Source of the DNA: Bartonella senegalensis OS02
Lineage (GTDB): Bacteria > Pseudomonadota > Alphaproteobacteria > Rhizobiales > Rhizobiaceae
Assembly (NCBI RefSeq): GCF_000312545.1
Contig: NZ_HE997540.1
Location: 785,403-849,402, forward strand
Direction: 5' to 3'
DNA length: 64,000 nt
Part shown: one piece after another, positions 1-9,077 of the stretch
Layout: the number at the start of each line of letters is the position of its first letter
Position numbering within the stretch: the first letter of the stretch is position 1
Program-made: the position numbers and the translations under genes
The notes under the pieces: generated by a model
What the model saw: the letters and a program-made list of their open reading frames with translations, nothing else
Database searches by the model: none
Told to the model about the DNA's origin: nothing

Positions 1-140
1 TCTTGGAAAGATCATAACGGCGGTGACCTCCTGCAGTATGCTCAGAAATAATTTTGCCTTCACATTCCCAACGGCTTAGAGTTGCTGATCGAAACACGCA
101 AAGCTTGAACGGCCTTATCTATCCCAACAAATCTATCCAT
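1..140 (-). pseudogene. IS607-family resolvase, N-terminal fragment (runs off the window)
   Basis: Read on the minus strand from an ATG at 140, the sequence begins MDRFVGIDKAVQALRVS. After a one-base frame change near 89-92 it continues SATLSRWECEGKIISEH and then TAGGHRRYDLSK to the window edge. The W-E-x-E-G-K and G-G-H-R-R-Y-D pattern is the MerR-like DNA-binding head of IS607-type serine recombinases. The frame change and the absence of an upstream partner suggest a decayed gene. The rest lies outside the window, so a working copy cannot be excluded. The family call rests on motif recognition only. Confidence 0.55.
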
Positions 141-999
141 AATGAAGATTATTACACAGATATAAATAGATAAATAGATTACAAGTAAAATGTTAAAGCC
201 CTGTCGTGTTTTTTGAAGGTGTTCATTTTGTTTTAAAAATGTGCGTGTGCTCAAGAGTGAAAGCTTCCCTTTATCTTTAGGCAAGAGATTGTATCATTTC
301 TAAACGTTGTGAGTCCTCTTTGTTCGAAGGGGATCTGATATTTGGTTTTGAAAGCGTTTTCCAAAGACATTGTGGATTATGATAGCTAATCTTGTGGGGA
401 TTGATACGATCCTTGCCCAAAAAACTTATCCTACACGCTAATATTTGCAGTCAGCATGACAAGAGACATGTTGGCAAAAAGCAAATCAAGATTGGACTTA
501 GAAAATTTATTGCTGTGGTGAATAACTTGGTTCAAGATTTCTGTTTTTTTCACTTTGATAATCGGAATGATATTATCCAAATATCTTCAGTTTTTTGAAG
601 AGAATCAAAAATATAAAAATTATTGCCGTTAAAAATTCTGTTTCAATGCATAAAAAAAATGACATCTCTGTCTTTCTGCTTTCCTCAACTAAGAAAAAAT
701 TGCGGTAGAATGGTGTATATTTTTATAGAAATTGCCTTTTATCAAAGGCTTCTTTAAAAAAATTAAAGATTTCAAACGTCTATTCTGGCGATTTGATAGA
801 AATTTTTTTCTTTTATGAGGGGCTTGGTCTTTGCTTCAATGGTTCTTCGGCTTAGAAAGTGAAGTGCATAGATATAGAGTAAAAGAAGCTTTTTAGGGAT
901 CTATGTTATGATTTTTGAAGAGGCATTAAAGATGCTTTTTGTTTTTGCGGATAGATATATTGTAGTATATTTTACCACGCAATTTGCAGTAAGCGGACA
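141..999. other. Gene-poor spacer with decayed repeat sequence
   Basis: No convincing gene. A weak plus-strand copy of the IS607-like N-terminus may start at the ATG at 379 (MIANLVGIDTILAQ, compare MDRFVGIDKAVQA at the window edge). The stretch 215-420 shares patches with 45115-45340, for example a GTTCATTTTGTTTTAAAA block at about 219 and 45128. The remainder (430-999) is AT-rich, stop-filled in all frames and unrecognised. Confidence 0.35.
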
Positions 1000-1440
1000 A
1001 AATATTGATTTATAATGATAAATTATTGTTTTGCATGTTGAATGAGAACTCTTAATGCCGCAAGATTCTCTCATTTCAAATCTTTCTATATTGAAACAAT
1101 CACAATCATTCGCTTGCACGTTACAAGCGCGATGAGCGTGTGGATAAAAACTATTAAGATAAGGAGTCGATATGCTTTTTATGAATCGTCTTAAATGCTA
1201 AGAGCTGGTACAACATTTTGAGCTGAAAGAGTATGATAGTGCCAGCTTAACCTTCATAAGCGCAAAGAGAATGATGCACAATGGATTTACTGTTATACCT
1301 TTCACGAGCACCGTCGCGAAATGGGTTTGGGTACATTAAGAGATGTCTCTTTAAAACAAGTCTTTGAATTGGCAACTCAATGGCGTTCTGTTTTGCGGGA
1401 TGAGGACCACGACCAGTTGCAGAAAAAAGAAATCATTGCG
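1000..1440 (+). pseudogene. Integrase relic 1 (DUF4102-type N-terminal fragment with upstream region)
   Basis: From about 1240 one reading frame gives LHKRKENDAQWIYCYTF followed by HEHRREMGLGTLRDVSLKQ and VFELATQWRSVLRDE, the N-terminal arm-binding domain of P4/phage-type tyrosine integrases. Stops and frame breaks lie upstream of it (a TAA follows MNRLKC near 1177), and the catalytic domain is absent. The 5' flank (1005-1145) also matches relics elsewhere: it opens with an ATTGATTTATAATGATAA block and holds a conserved TTCTCTCATTTCAAATC segment. It is the mirror-oriented counterpart of the better preserved copy at 41.4-41.8 kb. Confidence 0.7.
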
Positions 1441-2039
1441 AGAAAATAGGCGCGTTTTTTCAAAATTTTTAGAGCTTATGGTGAGAAGGGTACGCAGACT
1501 TTTGTTGTAGTATCACGCCTTCCTTTCCTATTCTCAGTGGGTATTGTCTATAGATCGCCGTCAATCCGCTTTTATGGATGTAATTCAAAGAATTTTTACG
1601 CCTCATAAGGTTAAGAAAATATAAAGCTAGATTTGTTGTGTTTGGTGTTTTGCAAGGTTTTTTATAAAGAATAGGAATAGCTTTCCAATCCATTGCTGGA
1701 AAGTTTGTGATTTTATGGCGTTGTTTCCCTTAATAAAAGCTCGTATTTTTGCTGTTACTTTGTAAATCAATAATTGAGATCTAGCACAGCAGCATGTTTG
1801 AGATAAAGATCAAGGCGGTTTAGTGCTATATGGGCAGTCTTTGTATGCCAGATGGAGCACTGGTAGTTCGGTTTGTGTCATCTCTAAAAGGCAAGAAAAA
1901 GCCTCATTTGGAGAGGATATGAAGTGGTGACGATAGAAACTATTTTTCAACCTTACTCTTACCTTTTGATCCGGCTTTACCACTTTCAAAAGCATTCATG
2001 GCAACGTCTTTTAAATAATAGAGAATGCATATTATTTTA
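1441..2039. other. Spacer without recognisable gene
   Basis: Short open frames occur on both strands, for example 1810-1995 on the minus strand, but none has a recognisable motif, a good ribosome binding site or coding-like composition. An out-of-frame minus-strand start at 1998 reads MNAFESGKAGSKGKSKVEK and then stops; it could be the head of a lost gene. Confidence 0.3.
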
Positions 2040-2485
2040 CGCTTTTGTTTATCGCATTTTTTATTAATAGAATTACGCATCTTTATAAAGAGCAGAACGC
2101 CATTTGTGTTGCCAATTCACGTGCTTATTTTAAGAAACATTTTTCAATGCTCTCAAGCCTATTTCACGACGGTGCTCGTGAAGGGTATAACGGTAAATCT
2201 ATTGGTTCCGCCACCTTTACGCTTATGAAGGAGTAAGTTGGCACCGTTATTCCCTTGGTTAGTACAAAATGTTGTGACAGCCTTTGGCACTTAAGACAGT
2301 TCATAAGGGGCATTTTTATTTTTTTAAGTTGTTTTTATTCACACGCCAGTCTCGCTTTTGCCGTACAAGGAAATGATTTTAAGTGATTCACTAGGAGAGG
2401 GGTTGAGATGAGAGAATCCTTATGATGTTCGAGGTTCTCATTTAAGTTGAAAAATGATAAATTAATTTATAAATCAATATCTTGT
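2040..2485 (-). pseudogene. Integrase relic 2 (decayed DUF4102-type fragment)
   Basis: The minus-strand copy matches the relic at 41380-41840. The shared blocks, in plus-strand order, are the CGCCATTTGTGTTGCCAATTC region (about 2099), GAAGGGTATAACGGTAAATC (about 2179), ACTTAAGACAGTTCATAAG (about 2289) and the ATAAATCAATATCTTGT boundary (about 2469). Several frame breaks destroy the reading frame and there is no catalytic domain. The element stops just before the terminator of the downstream gene pair. Confidence 0.6.
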
Positions 2486-2494
2486 CTATTTTTC

Positions 2495-2527
2495 AAAAAA
2501 CCGCTCTTTCTTAGAAGCGGTTTTCTG
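2495..2527 (-). terminator. Rho-independent terminator of the spermidine-synthesis genes
   Basis: A perfect 9-bp inverted repeat (AAAACCGCT at 2497-2505, AGCGGTTTT at 2516-2524) encloses a short loop. Read on the minus strand, the stem is followed by a run of T. It lies about 30 bases past the stop codon of the carboxynorspermidine synthase gene, in the right orientation to end that operon. Confidence 0.75.
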
Positions 2528-2556
2528 TATCTTTCGTTGGTCTATAAAGAATAAAT

Positions 2557-3795
2557 TTAAAATTGTAATTTTCTCTCTTCTTGGTGTTCTCTTATACAGG
2601 TAGGAAGCCCCATATGATCGAGATATTTGAGAAAAGGATGCGGTGGTAGTTCTTCTATGTTAACCATGGTTTTCACATCCCATTCGCCAGTGGCAATAAG
2701 AAGAGCAGTTGCTGCTGCGGGTACACCGGCTGTGTAAGAAATAGCTTGTGCACCGGTTTCATGAAAAGCTTGTTTATGATCAGCTATATTATAGATAAAC
2801 ACTTCTCTTGGTTTTCCATCTTTTTCGCCTTTAATAAGGTCTCCAATACAGGTTTTTCCTGTATAATCGGGTGCTAAAGAAGAGGGATCAGGTAAGACAG
2901 CTTTTACGACTTTTAAAGGAACAACTTCTTGTCCCTCTGCTGTTTTAACCGGTTGTTCAGATAAAAGGCCTAGATTTTTCAAAACAGTAAAAACAGTAAT
3001 ATAACGTTCGCCAAACCCCATCCAGAAGCGGATATTTTGAACATCAAGATTTTTAGATAACGAGTGAATCTCATCATGTCCCGTCATATAGGCTTTTTGT
3101 TTTCCAACAATGGGGAGATCCCATTCATGGCTGACTTCAAACATTTGATTGGAGGCCCATTTTTTATTTTGCCATGACCATACTTGTCCTGTAAATTCGC
3201 GAAAGTTAATTTCTGGATCAAAGTTTGTGGCAAACCAACGCCCATGGTTTCCTGCATTAATATCAATGATATCAATATCTGTGATTTTGTCGAAATAATC
3301 ATTGTTCGCCAATGCTGCGTAAGCATTCACGACGCCTGGATCAAATCCAGCACCTAAAATGGCAGTTATACCAGCTTTTTCACATTCTTCACGTCTCGGC
3401 CATTCATAATTACTATACCAAGGAGGTGTTTCACAAATTTTCAAAGGGTCTTCATGAATTGCGGTATCGATATAAGCACACTTTGTTTCGATACAGGCTG
3501 AGAGAACAGACATATTAAGGAAAGAAGAGCCAACATTGATAACAATTTCACATTTGGTTTTTTGGATGAGTTGCACAGTTTCTGCAACATCCATTGCATT
3601 GAGTGTATGGCTTTTGAGAATGCCTTCTACTTTCATTGCTTTTTTATTTTTAATGGATGCAACAATTGCTTCACATTTTTTGAGTGTCCGTGAAGCGATA
3701 TGAATTTCACCAAAAATATCGTTGTTTTGGGCACATTTATGCGCAACAACTTGTGCAACACCTCCAGCACCAATAATGAGAACATTTTTCTTCAT
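2557..3795 (-). CDS. Carboxynorspermidine / carboxyspermidine synthase (saccharopine dehydrogenase family)
   Basis: A 412-residue NAD(P)-dependent enzyme of the saccharopine dehydrogenase family. Family members of this type (CANSDH/CASDH) reductively condense aspartate semialdehyde with a diamine, here presumably putrescine, to give carboxyspermidine. The Rossmann motif IIGAGGVAQ is at residues 6-14, a conserved GAGFDPGVVNAYA segment lies in the middle, and the length is normal. The ATG start is preceded by GGAGA. It follows the frameshifted decarboxylase gene on the same strand, an arrangement known for the alternative spermidine pathway. If the decarboxylase is really dead, the product would have no committed downstream step. 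Confidence 0.88.
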   Translation of the reverse strand: MKKNVLIIGAGGVAQVVAHKCAQNNDIFGEIHIASRTLKKCEAIVASIKNKKAMKVEGILKSHTLNAMDVAETVQLIQKTKCEIVINVGSSFLNMSVLSACIETKCAYIDTAIHEDPLKICETPPWYSNYEWPRREECEKAGITAILGAGFDPGVVNAYAALANNDYFDKITDIDIIDINAGNHGRWFATNFDPEINFREFTGQVWSWQNKKWASNQMFEVSHEWDLPIVGKQKAYMTGHDEIHSLSKNLDVQNIRFWMGFGERYITVFTVLKNLGLLSEQPVKTAEGQEVVPLKVVKAVLPDPSSLAPDYTGKTCIGDLIKGEKDGKPREVFIYNIADHKQAFHETGAQAISYTAGVPAAATALLIATGEWDVKTMVNIEELPPHPFLKYLDHMGLPTCIREHQEERKLQF

Positions 3796-3851
3796 TTTTA
3801 GTTTATCTCCTTCATTAATATTGCCGTATGATGGTTTTTTGTCGATTTGAA

Positions 3852-4950
3852 TTATGAAAGACTTTTTTGATAATCATTGTAACTAAATTGACGTTGAATT
3901 GTTAGAGCTCCGCTACACTCTTTAATGACAATGGCTGGCATTGTGACGCCATTAAACCAGTTCTTTTTGACCATTGTATAGCCTGCTGCATCCTGAAAAG
4001 ATAATCTGTCACCTATTTTGAGAGGTTCAGGAAACTGAAATGTTCCAAAAATATCACCAGCAAGACAAGATTTTCCACAAACCATAATTTCATGGGGACC
4101 TTGATTTTGTTCTAGTTTGGCATTTTCACGATAGATTAAAAGATCAAGCATATGAGCTTCTATTGAGCTATCAACTATGGCAAGATTTTTTTTCATTATA
4201 CAATGTATCAAGCACACTTACTTCTAATGTTGTGCTTTTGGTGATAGCAGCTTCTCCTGGTTCTAGAAAAATGGTGACGCCATAGGTTTTTGAAAAATGT
4301 CTTAAGCGTTCTGCAAAAGTTTCTAGAGGATAATCTTTAGCCGTGAAATGAATTCCACCTCCAAGGCTTATCCAATCAACCGCAGCAAAAAGTTCTGCAA
4401 ATTTTTCTTCCATATATTTTAGCATTTTGTCGAAAAGATTAAAATCGGCATTTTCACAATTATTATGAATCATTAAGCCGTTTATAAGAGGCAAAACTTC
4501 TTTAATAGCCTTTTGGTTGGTTTCACCTAAGCGGCTAAAAGGGCGAGAGGGGTTGGCAAGATCAAAGTTTGAGGCACTGATTCCTGGATTTAATCTTAAA
4601 CCTCGCTGGATGGTTTTTGTCGCGTTGGCAAAACGGTGAAGCTGTTGGATGGAATTAAAGATAATTTTATCTGCATAACTACAGGTTTCATCAATTTCAT
4701 GGTCTGCCCAAGCTACTGAATAGGCATGGGTTTCTTTGCCAAATTTTTCTCTTCCTAAACGGAGTTCATAAAGGGAAGATGAGGTCGTTCCATCCATATA
4801 TTGGGACATTAAATCAAAAACACCCCATGTGGCAAAGCATTTCAAGGCGAGCAAAATTTTTGCTCCCGACATTTCTCGTAAGCGAGCGATGATTTCCATA
4901 TTCCTTATGAGTTTGGATTTATCGATAAGATAATAGGGAGTTCTAATCAT
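3852..4950 (-). pseudogene. nspC: Carboxynorspermidine decarboxylase, frameshifted
   Basis: A fold-III, PLP-dependent decarboxylase that makes (nor)spermidine from the carboxylated precursor. The first 4950-4171 frame carries LLALKCFATWGVFD (PLP lysine), the glycine-rich ISLGGGIHF and FLEPGEA; the second frame (to 3852) carries CGKSCLAGDIFG, which holds the conserved C-terminal catalytic cysteine. Together they make a full-length protein of about 365 residues. The break is at a run of eight A on the coding strand (plus 4186-4193): seven A would read YNEKNLAIVDSS without interruption. Both halves look well conserved, so this is a recent one-base insertion, transcriptional slippage at the A run, or a sequencing error. 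Confidence 0.85.
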
Positions 4951-5117
4951 TTTTTATCCATTTTTTGAAGGATCTTATTCTTCAGATCAACGTTTAGTAC
5001 ATGGAGTAGCAGAATGTCTCAAGCAAAAAGAATCGTAAAAGAAAATCTGCGTCTTGTTTGGTGCGGAAGAGAGACTCTGTAATCCAATTTTGGTTCCGTT
5101 GTTATGGGATTTGTAAT

Positions 5118-5603
5118 ATGCTTATGATGAAGAGTTTTTATTATGCTTTGATTATTGCAATTATCGGAAGTGTTTTCATAATAGTAACCAATATCATTGG
5201 TTCTGTGCAAAAAAGTTATCCTGAGATGAGGGTATCTTATCCAGCTTCCATTCAAGAAAATACGGTTCCTTTAATTGTTACAGGGCGTAGAGAACTTAAT
5301 GGTTTTAAAGGTTATCGTCATTATCGACGCGGTTATCGTAAATATAGTGATGATTGGTGGTATCCTGAAATGGCATTCGTTGCATTTCCAAATCAAAATG
5401 CAAAGCATGTGCCCTTAAAAGCAAGATCAACTTCGCACAGAATGCTTTTAATTTCTTCTTTGGAAGAAAAAGAACCGTGGATGCTCAAACAACATCTTGA
5501 TTCTTGTCATGCACGTTATCGTTCTTACAATGAAAGTGACAATAGCTATCAACCTTTTTATGGACCTCGTAAGCAGTGTTTTTCTCGTTTTTTTAAAGGA
5601 TAG
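5118..5603 (+). CDS. BA14K-like envelope protein
   Basis: A 161-residue protein with an N-terminal hydrophobic segment (about residues 5-25), a basic middle and a C-terminal block SCHARYRSYNESDNSYQPF followed by YGPRKQC. This matches the BA14K family of small Brucella/Bartonella envelope antigens, whose hallmark is C-x-x-R-Y-x-S-Y plus a closing G-x-R-x-x-C. The frame is open from 5058, but translation from ATG at 5118 (or 5124/5127) places the membrane segment at the N-terminus as expected for an anchor or signal peptide. The ribosome binding site is poor. The molecular role of the family is not settled; some members bind sugars and are immunogenic. Confidence 0.7.
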   Translation: MLMMKSFYYALIIAIIGSVFIIVTNIIGSVQKSYPEMRVSYPASIQENTVPLIVTGRRELNGFKGYRHYRRGYRKYSDDWWYPEMAFVAFPNQNAKHVPLKARSTSHRMLLISSLEEKEPWMLKQHLDSCHARYRSYNESDNSYQPFYGPRKQCFSRFFKG

Positions 5604-5757
5604 GAAATGCTTGATTTTTTAAGGGATAAAAAGTGAAAAATCTTAAAGCAGTTTGTATTTTGAGCATTTTTTCAGCTAATAGTTGTTTTGTGAAAATTTT
5701 AACCGCTTTTAAGTTTTATTAAATCTTCTTGTCGTAAATAGTAGATGGGGAGGTGTA

Positions 5758-5789
5758 ATGAAAATTTTCATTTTGTCATAGACAAAATG
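5758..5789 (+). promoter_or_regulatory. Leader ORF and hairpin upstream of the mrp operon
   Basis: A strong Shine-Dalgarno (GGGGAGGTG, 5747-5755) precedes a seven-codon ORF, MKIFILS plus stop (5758-5781). The end of this ORF forms the left arm of a perfect 9-bp inverted repeat (CATTTTGTC 5769-5777, GACAAAATG 5781-5789, 3-nt loop). The left arm is also part of a second palindrome, TGAAAATTTTCA (5759-5770). Mutually exclusive structures and a translated leader so close to the mrpA start (5815) suggest translation-coupled control, or an operator. No T-run follows, so it is not an ordinary terminator. Confidence 0.4.
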
Positions 5790-5814
5790 TTAAAGGCAAG
5801 ATGGAGCTTGGAGA

Positions 5815-8736
5815 ATGACAACACGGGAAGCAATGTTGATATTGCTGGTTTTGCTTCCCTTTGGTGGCAGTGCTGTTATTGGCTTTTTTCGTTCGACAGC
5901 AAAAAATAATGAAGCTTGGTTTGCTGGAGGTATAGCACTTTTCAGCTTTCTTTTTACAATAATGCTTTATCCGGCGATTCGCGCAAACCGTGTGGTGCGT
6001 TTGGATATCTCTTGGCTTCCTGAATGGGGGAGTGATTTGATCTTCCGTATGGATGGGTTGGCATGGCTTTTTTGCTTACTCATTACAGGAATTGGGCTGC
6101 TTGTTGTTGTCTATGCGCGCTATTATATGGATCCGGCAGATTCTGTACCACGATTTTTTTCCTTTTTTTTGGCCTTTATGGGATCAATGACAGGAATAGT
6201 TTTGTCAGGGAATCTCGTCTTTTTGGTCGTTTTTTGGGAACTCACTAGTATTTTTTCTTTTTTGTTGATTGGCTATTGGTACCATAATGCAAGCGCGCGT
6301 GATGGTGCACGTATGGCTTTAACAATCACAGGTTTTGGTGGTTTTGCCCTTTTTATTGGCGTGTTATTGATTGGATCTATCGTTGGCAGTTTTGATTTGG
6401 ATAAAGTGCTGCAATCTGGAAATCTGATTCGGTCAAGCTCTCTTTATAGTCCTATCCTTATTTGTATTTTATTGGGAGCATTAACGAAAAGTGCCCAGTT
6501 TCCATTCCACTTTTGGTTGCCTCATGCGATGGCTGCTCCAACACCTGTCTCATCTTATTTGCATTCGGCAACAATGGTGAAAGCCGGGCTGTTTCTGCTT
6601 GTTCGTTTATGGCCAGTTTTATCAGGAACAGAATCTTGGTTTTGGTTGGTTGGCTTTTCAGGACTCTCAACACTGCTGCTTGGCGCCTATTTTTCCATGT
6701 TTCAGCAAGATCTGAAAGGCTTGCTTGCTTATTCAACCATTAGTCATCTTGGATTGATTACAACGCTTTTAAGTCTTGGGAGCTCACTAGCATGTGTTGC
6801 AGCGATCTTTCATATGGCTAATCATGCTACGTTTAAAGCTTCTTTATTTATGGCTGCTGGTATTATTGATCACGAAACAGGGACGCGTGATATGCGTAAG
6901 CTGACAGGACTTTATCGCTCTATGCCTATTACAGCAACCCTCGCTTTGGTGGCGAGCGCAGCAATGGCAGGAGTTCCTTTGCTGAATGGTTTTTTATCAA
7001 AAGAAATGTTTTTTGCTGAAGCTGTTGAACAACATATGGAATCATGGCTCGATTGGATTGCACCTTATGTAGCAACACTGGCAAGCCTTTTTAGTGTGAC
7101 CTATTCTATACGCTTTATTCATGGTGTCTTTTTAGGACCAAAACCTGTCGACTTACCAAAAAATCCACATGAACCACCGCATTTTATGCGTCTACCAATG
7201 GAACTTTTGGTGTTTATTTGTTTGACGGTTGGTATTATGCCTCATTTAACAATCGGACCTATTTTGGATAATGCCGTTGTCTCTGTTTTAGGGCCAATGA
7301 CAATTCCCTATAGTTTAGCTGTTTGGCATGGGTTTAATACTCCCTTAATGATGAGTTTTGTGGCATTATTAGGAGGTGCATTGCTCTATGCTGTCGGGCA
7401 TCGTTACTTTTTATCCTGTGATGATGGAGCGCCTTTTTTTCGTCACTTAAACGGACCGCGTATTTTTGAACGTATTCTTGTGATTCTTTCTTGGAAATGG
7501 GCGCGTGCAGTGGAAGCTGTTTTATCGACACGCCGTTTGCAGATACAGTTGCACTGGATTTTCTTGCTGTGTTTTGCATTTGTTGCTCTTTTGCTGTGGT
7601 GTGATGGTTTTATTTCAGCAGGTTCATTGCCACTTTTCCCACTTGATCTTCCTTTTCTTGCTCTTTGGTTGGTTGGCGGATTGTGCGCGCTTTTAGTTGC
7701 TTGGCAAGCAAAATTTCATCGTCTTGCATCACTCATGCTGTTGGGGGGAGCAGGGTTGATGACTTGTGCGACCTTTTTATGGCTTTCTGCACCTGATTTG
7801 GCAATAACACAATTGGTTGTTGAAGTTGTGACTGTTGTCTTGTTATTGCTTGGTTTGCGATGGTTGCCTAAACGGTTATATAATCCTGCTCCAACTCCTG
7901 TTCATTTTTTTGTACGTTTGCGCCGTATGCGTGATTTCATCATAGCACTCTTGGGAGGTGGTGGTGTTGCATGGCTCTCCTTTGTGGTGATGACACGCCC
8001 TCAAGGTCAGACCGTTTCTGATTTTTTTCTAACAAGTGCTTATTCGAATGCTGGTGGTCGTAATGTTGTCAATGTGTTGTTAGTTGATTTCCGTGGTTTT
8101 GATACTATGGGAGAAATTGTCGTTTTGGGTGTTGTTTCCCTCACTGTCTTTGCTCTTTTGCGACGGTTTCGTCCTGCTCCTGAAAGTATAGATGCACCTT
8201 TTCAACAACGTATTCAGAAAGCTTTTGATATGGCACAGTCTGATCAAAATGTGGGAGATACAGTATTCAATTATCTCACTGTGCCAGTTGTTATTATGGG
8301 GTGGCTCTTTCCCATTATTATCGCTTTTTCAGTTTATTTATTTATACGGGGGCATAATCTTCCAGGAGGGGGATTTGTCGGTGGTGTGACTTTAGCGATA
8401 GGATTTATTTTACAATATCTTGCCCGTGATATTCGTTGGGTGGAAAACCATTTGAAGGTTTTGCCTTTACGTTGGATAGGATTTGGCTTGTCGTTGTCAG
8501 TTTTAACGGGAATGGGGGCTTTGCTCTTTGGGTATCCTTTTTTAACCTCCTTTTTTCAAGATACGCATCTGCCACTGATTGGAAACATTCCTGTATCCTC
8601 TGCTTTTTTATTTGATTTGGGTGTGTTTTCTCTTGTGTTGGGAGCTACAGTTCTCATTTTAATTGCGCTTGCACACCAGTCAATTCGTAGTTACCGAATC
8701 GGTAAGAAACCTCTTTTGAAAGAGAAGGAAAATTAA
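5815..8736 (+). CDS. mrpA: Mrp/Pha cation:proton antiporter subunit A, fused A-B form
   Basis: A 973-residue polytopic membrane protein, the largest subunit of the multi-subunit Na+(K+)/H+ antiporter, related to complex I subunit NuoL. The antiporter-like core spans roughly residues 100-400 and keeps the key charged residues E142 (VVFWELTS), K225 (GALTKSAQFPFHFWLPH) and K256. The C-terminal third (about 600-960) covers the MbhD/MnhB-type segment with RGHNLPGGGFVGGV, so mrpB is fused here as in rhizobial phaAB. The ATG start has GGAGA upstream. The stop overlaps mrpC by one base, beginning a tightly coupled six-gene operon likely serving pH and cation homeostasis. Confidence 0.93.
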   Translation: MTTREAMLILLVLLPFGGSAVIGFFRSTAKNNEAWFAGGIALFSFLFTIMLYPAIRANRVVRLDISWLPEWGSDLIFRMDGLAWLFCLLITGIGLLVVVYARYYMDPADSVPRFFSFFLAFMGSMTGIVLSGNLVFLVVFWELTSIFSFLLIGYWYHNASARDGARMALTITGFGGFALFIGVLLIGSIVGSFDLDKVLQSGNLIRSSSLYSPILICILLGALTKSAQFPFHFWLPHAMAAPTPVSSYLHSATMVKAGLFLLVRLWPVLSGTESWFWLVGFSGLSTLLLGAYFSMFQQDLKGLLAYSTISHLGLITTLLSLGSSLACVAAIFHMANHATFKASLFMAAGIIDHETGTRDMRKLTGLYRSMPITATLALVASAAMAGVPLLNGFLSKEMFFAEAVEQHMESWLDWIAPYVATLASLFSVTYSIRFIHGVFLGPKPVDLPKNPHEPPHFMRLPMELLVFICLTVGIMPHLTIGPILDNAVVSVLGPMTIPYSLAVWHGFNTPLMMSFVALLGGALLYAVGHRYFLSCDDGAPFFRHLNGPRIFERILVILSWKWARAVEAVLSTRRLQIQLHWIFLLCFAFVALLLWCDGFISAGSLPLFPLDLPFLALWLVGGLCALLVAWQAKFHRLASLMLLGGAGLMTCATFLWLSAPDLAITQLVVEVVTVVLLLLGLRWLPKRLYNPAPTPVHFFVRLRRMRDFIIALLGGGGVAWLSFVVMTRPQGQTVSDFFLTSAYSNAGGRNVVNVLLVDFRGFDTMGEIVVLGVVSLTVFALLRRFRPAPESIDAPFQQRIQKAFDMAQSDQNVGDTVFNYLTVPVVIMGWLFPIIIAFSVYLFIRGHNLPGGGFVGGVTLAIGFILQYLARDIRWVENHLKVLPLRWIGFGLSLSVLTGMGALLFGYPFLTSFFQDTHLPLIGNIPVSSAFLFDLGVFSLVLGATVLILIALAHQSIRSYRIGKKPLLKEKEN

Positions 8737-9077
8737 TGGAAATTATTCTTTCTTTAGGCATTGGTGTTCTCGTTGGATCAGGAATTTGGCTTGTTTTGCG
8801 TCCACGAACTTTTCAAGTCATTCTTGGTTTGTCTTTGATCTCTTATGGTGTCAATCTTTTCATATTTTCAATGAGTAGACCACGTAGTAATGCTGCGCCA
8901 ATTGTTGATCCTACCACTGTTATCAATCCAGCTAATTATGTCGATCCTCTCCCTCAAGCTTTGGTTTTAACTGCGATTGTTATTGGTTTTGCAACCACAG
9001 CTTTATTTTTGGTTATCCTTCTGGTTTCACGCGGTTTAACGGGTTCAGATCACGTTGATGGACGTGAGGTGCAGTGA
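8736..9077 (+). CDS. mrpC: Mrp antiporter subunit C
   Basis: A 113-residue, three-helix membrane protein of the NuoK-like family. The segments VILGLSLISYGVNLFIFS and QALVLTAIVIGFATTALFL carry the typical NuoK-type pattern. It sits between the A-B fusion and subunit D in the standard Mrp gene order, with its start codon sharing a base with the mrpA stop and its stop overlapping the start of mrpD. The length is normal for MrpC. Confidence 0.9.
   Translation: MEIILSLGIGVLVGSGIWLVLRPRTFQVILGLSLISYGVNLFIFSMSRPRSNAAPIVDPTTVINPANYVDPLPQALVLTAIVIGFATTALFLVILLVSRGLTGSDHVDGREVQ

Noticed and set aside
392-598. 68-codon frame at the left edge read as an IS607 catalytic domain
   Set aside because: Only a faint resemblance (CSQHDKR compare VSSHDQK) and no catalytic serine context; kept only as a possible remnant.
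5633-5722. GTG-started 29-codon frame (VKNLKAVCILSIFSANSC) with AAGGGA upstream
   Set aside because: It looks like a signal peptide but ends at once; too short to tell from chance, perhaps the head of a lost lipoprotein gene.
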